Source: Firmicutes bacterium UBA5500 (GTDB lineage: Bacteria > Bacillota > UBA994 > UBA5500). From it: a DNA stretch of 6,759 nucleotides. Under the pieces are notes generated by a model. That model searched no databases. It saw nothing but the letters and a program-made list of their open reading frames with translations, and had not been told where the DNA came from. The stretch spans positions 18,847 through 25,605 of the forward strand of contig DIPA01000051.1 in NCBI GenBank assembly GCA_002427055.1, given 5' to 3'. Positions 6,624 through 6,759 of the stretch are shown piece by piece; within the stretch, counting starts at the first letter, position 1; the number at the start of each line of letters is the position of its first letter. A program made the translations under genes and the position numbers.

Positions 6624-6759
6624 ATGCGACGCATCAATGTCGGTACACTGCTGTGGACGCTCTTTCTCGCCTTTAGTGCCATAGGGATCAGCTGTTTGTT
6701 GAGGAGTGGCAAGTTAGCCTTCTATTTGCACCCACGCACCTGGGGTTCCCTACGCTTGG
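6624..6759 (+). CDS. TIGR03943/YcgQ-family protein, N-terminus only (cut by window edge)
   Basis: The first 45 codons of a gene that runs off the right edge. The peptide begins MRRINVGTLLWTLFLAF, has a membrane helix at about residues 7-25, then the hydrophilic stretch RSGKLAFYLHPRTW that opens into a second predicted membrane segment. The pattern of SGK...Y(L/I)HPR soon after the first helix is characteristic of the TIGR03943 (DUF1980) family, the standard partner of YcgR-type permeases. The ATG is set by GGGAGG (6611-6616), whose first base is the last base of the permease stop codon, with a 12-base gap between genes, indicating translational linkage. Family proteins usually continue into a soluble C-terminal domain, which cannot be seen here. 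The call rests on a short segment plus context. Confidence 0.75.
   Translation, partial: MRRINVGTLLWTLFLAFSAIGISCLLRSGKLAFYLHPRTWGSLRL

Overview
The window reads as a stretch of chromosome from a bacterium, most likely a Bacillota (Clostridia-type) organism of roughly balanced base composition. This is an inference from three things: strong purine-rich ribosome binding sites (GGAGGT, AGGGGAGGG, AGAGGGGG), the YcgR/YcgQ-type gene pair at the right end, and a Gram-positive-style, tail-anchored secreted phosphatase. I see no transposase, integrase, tRNA, rRNA, CRISPR array or phage gene.

Layout. (1) Positions 2-1477, plus strand: the C-terminal two thirds or so of an S9-family serine peptidase (beta-propeller remnant plus alpha/beta-hydrolase domain), cut by the left edge. 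(2) Positions 1502-3490, minus strand, convergent with the peptidase: a secreted, membrane-anchored metallophosphatase of the 5'-nucleotidase/UshA family. (3) Positions 3491-3618: a 128-base gap with a 12-bp stem-loop lying immediately before the ribosome binding site of the phosphatase. (4) Positions 3619-5250, minus strand: a Na+/phosphate symporter of the NptA/YjbB type with a C-terminal PhoU domain. (5) Positions 5251-5555: a 305-base divergent regulatory region with four TTAA-centred direct repeats at an exact 11-base period (a candidate PhoP/PhoB box), a TACAAT -10-like element facing the symporter, and a foldable leader in front of the right-hand gene. (6) Positions 5556-6611, plus strand: a YcgR/ArsP-type (PF03773) membrane permease with a His-rich cytoplasmic loop. 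(7) Position 6624 to the right edge, plus strand: the start of its usual partner, a TIGR03943/YcgQ-type protein.

How the genes may work together. The two minus-strand genes make a coherent phosphate-salvage unit: an extracytoplasmic phosphatase liberates phosphate and a Na+-coupled carrier with a PhoU-like domain moves it across the membrane. The 11-base-period repeats upstream of the carrier fit the architecture of OmpR-family phosphate-response regulators. The divergent permease/TIGR03943 pair is a separate module, probably concerned with metal ions. Nothing in the window is an obviously new system. The most interesting items are the regulatory repeats, the stem-loop next to the phosphatase ribosome binding site, and the missing nucleotide-stacking loop in the phosphatase.
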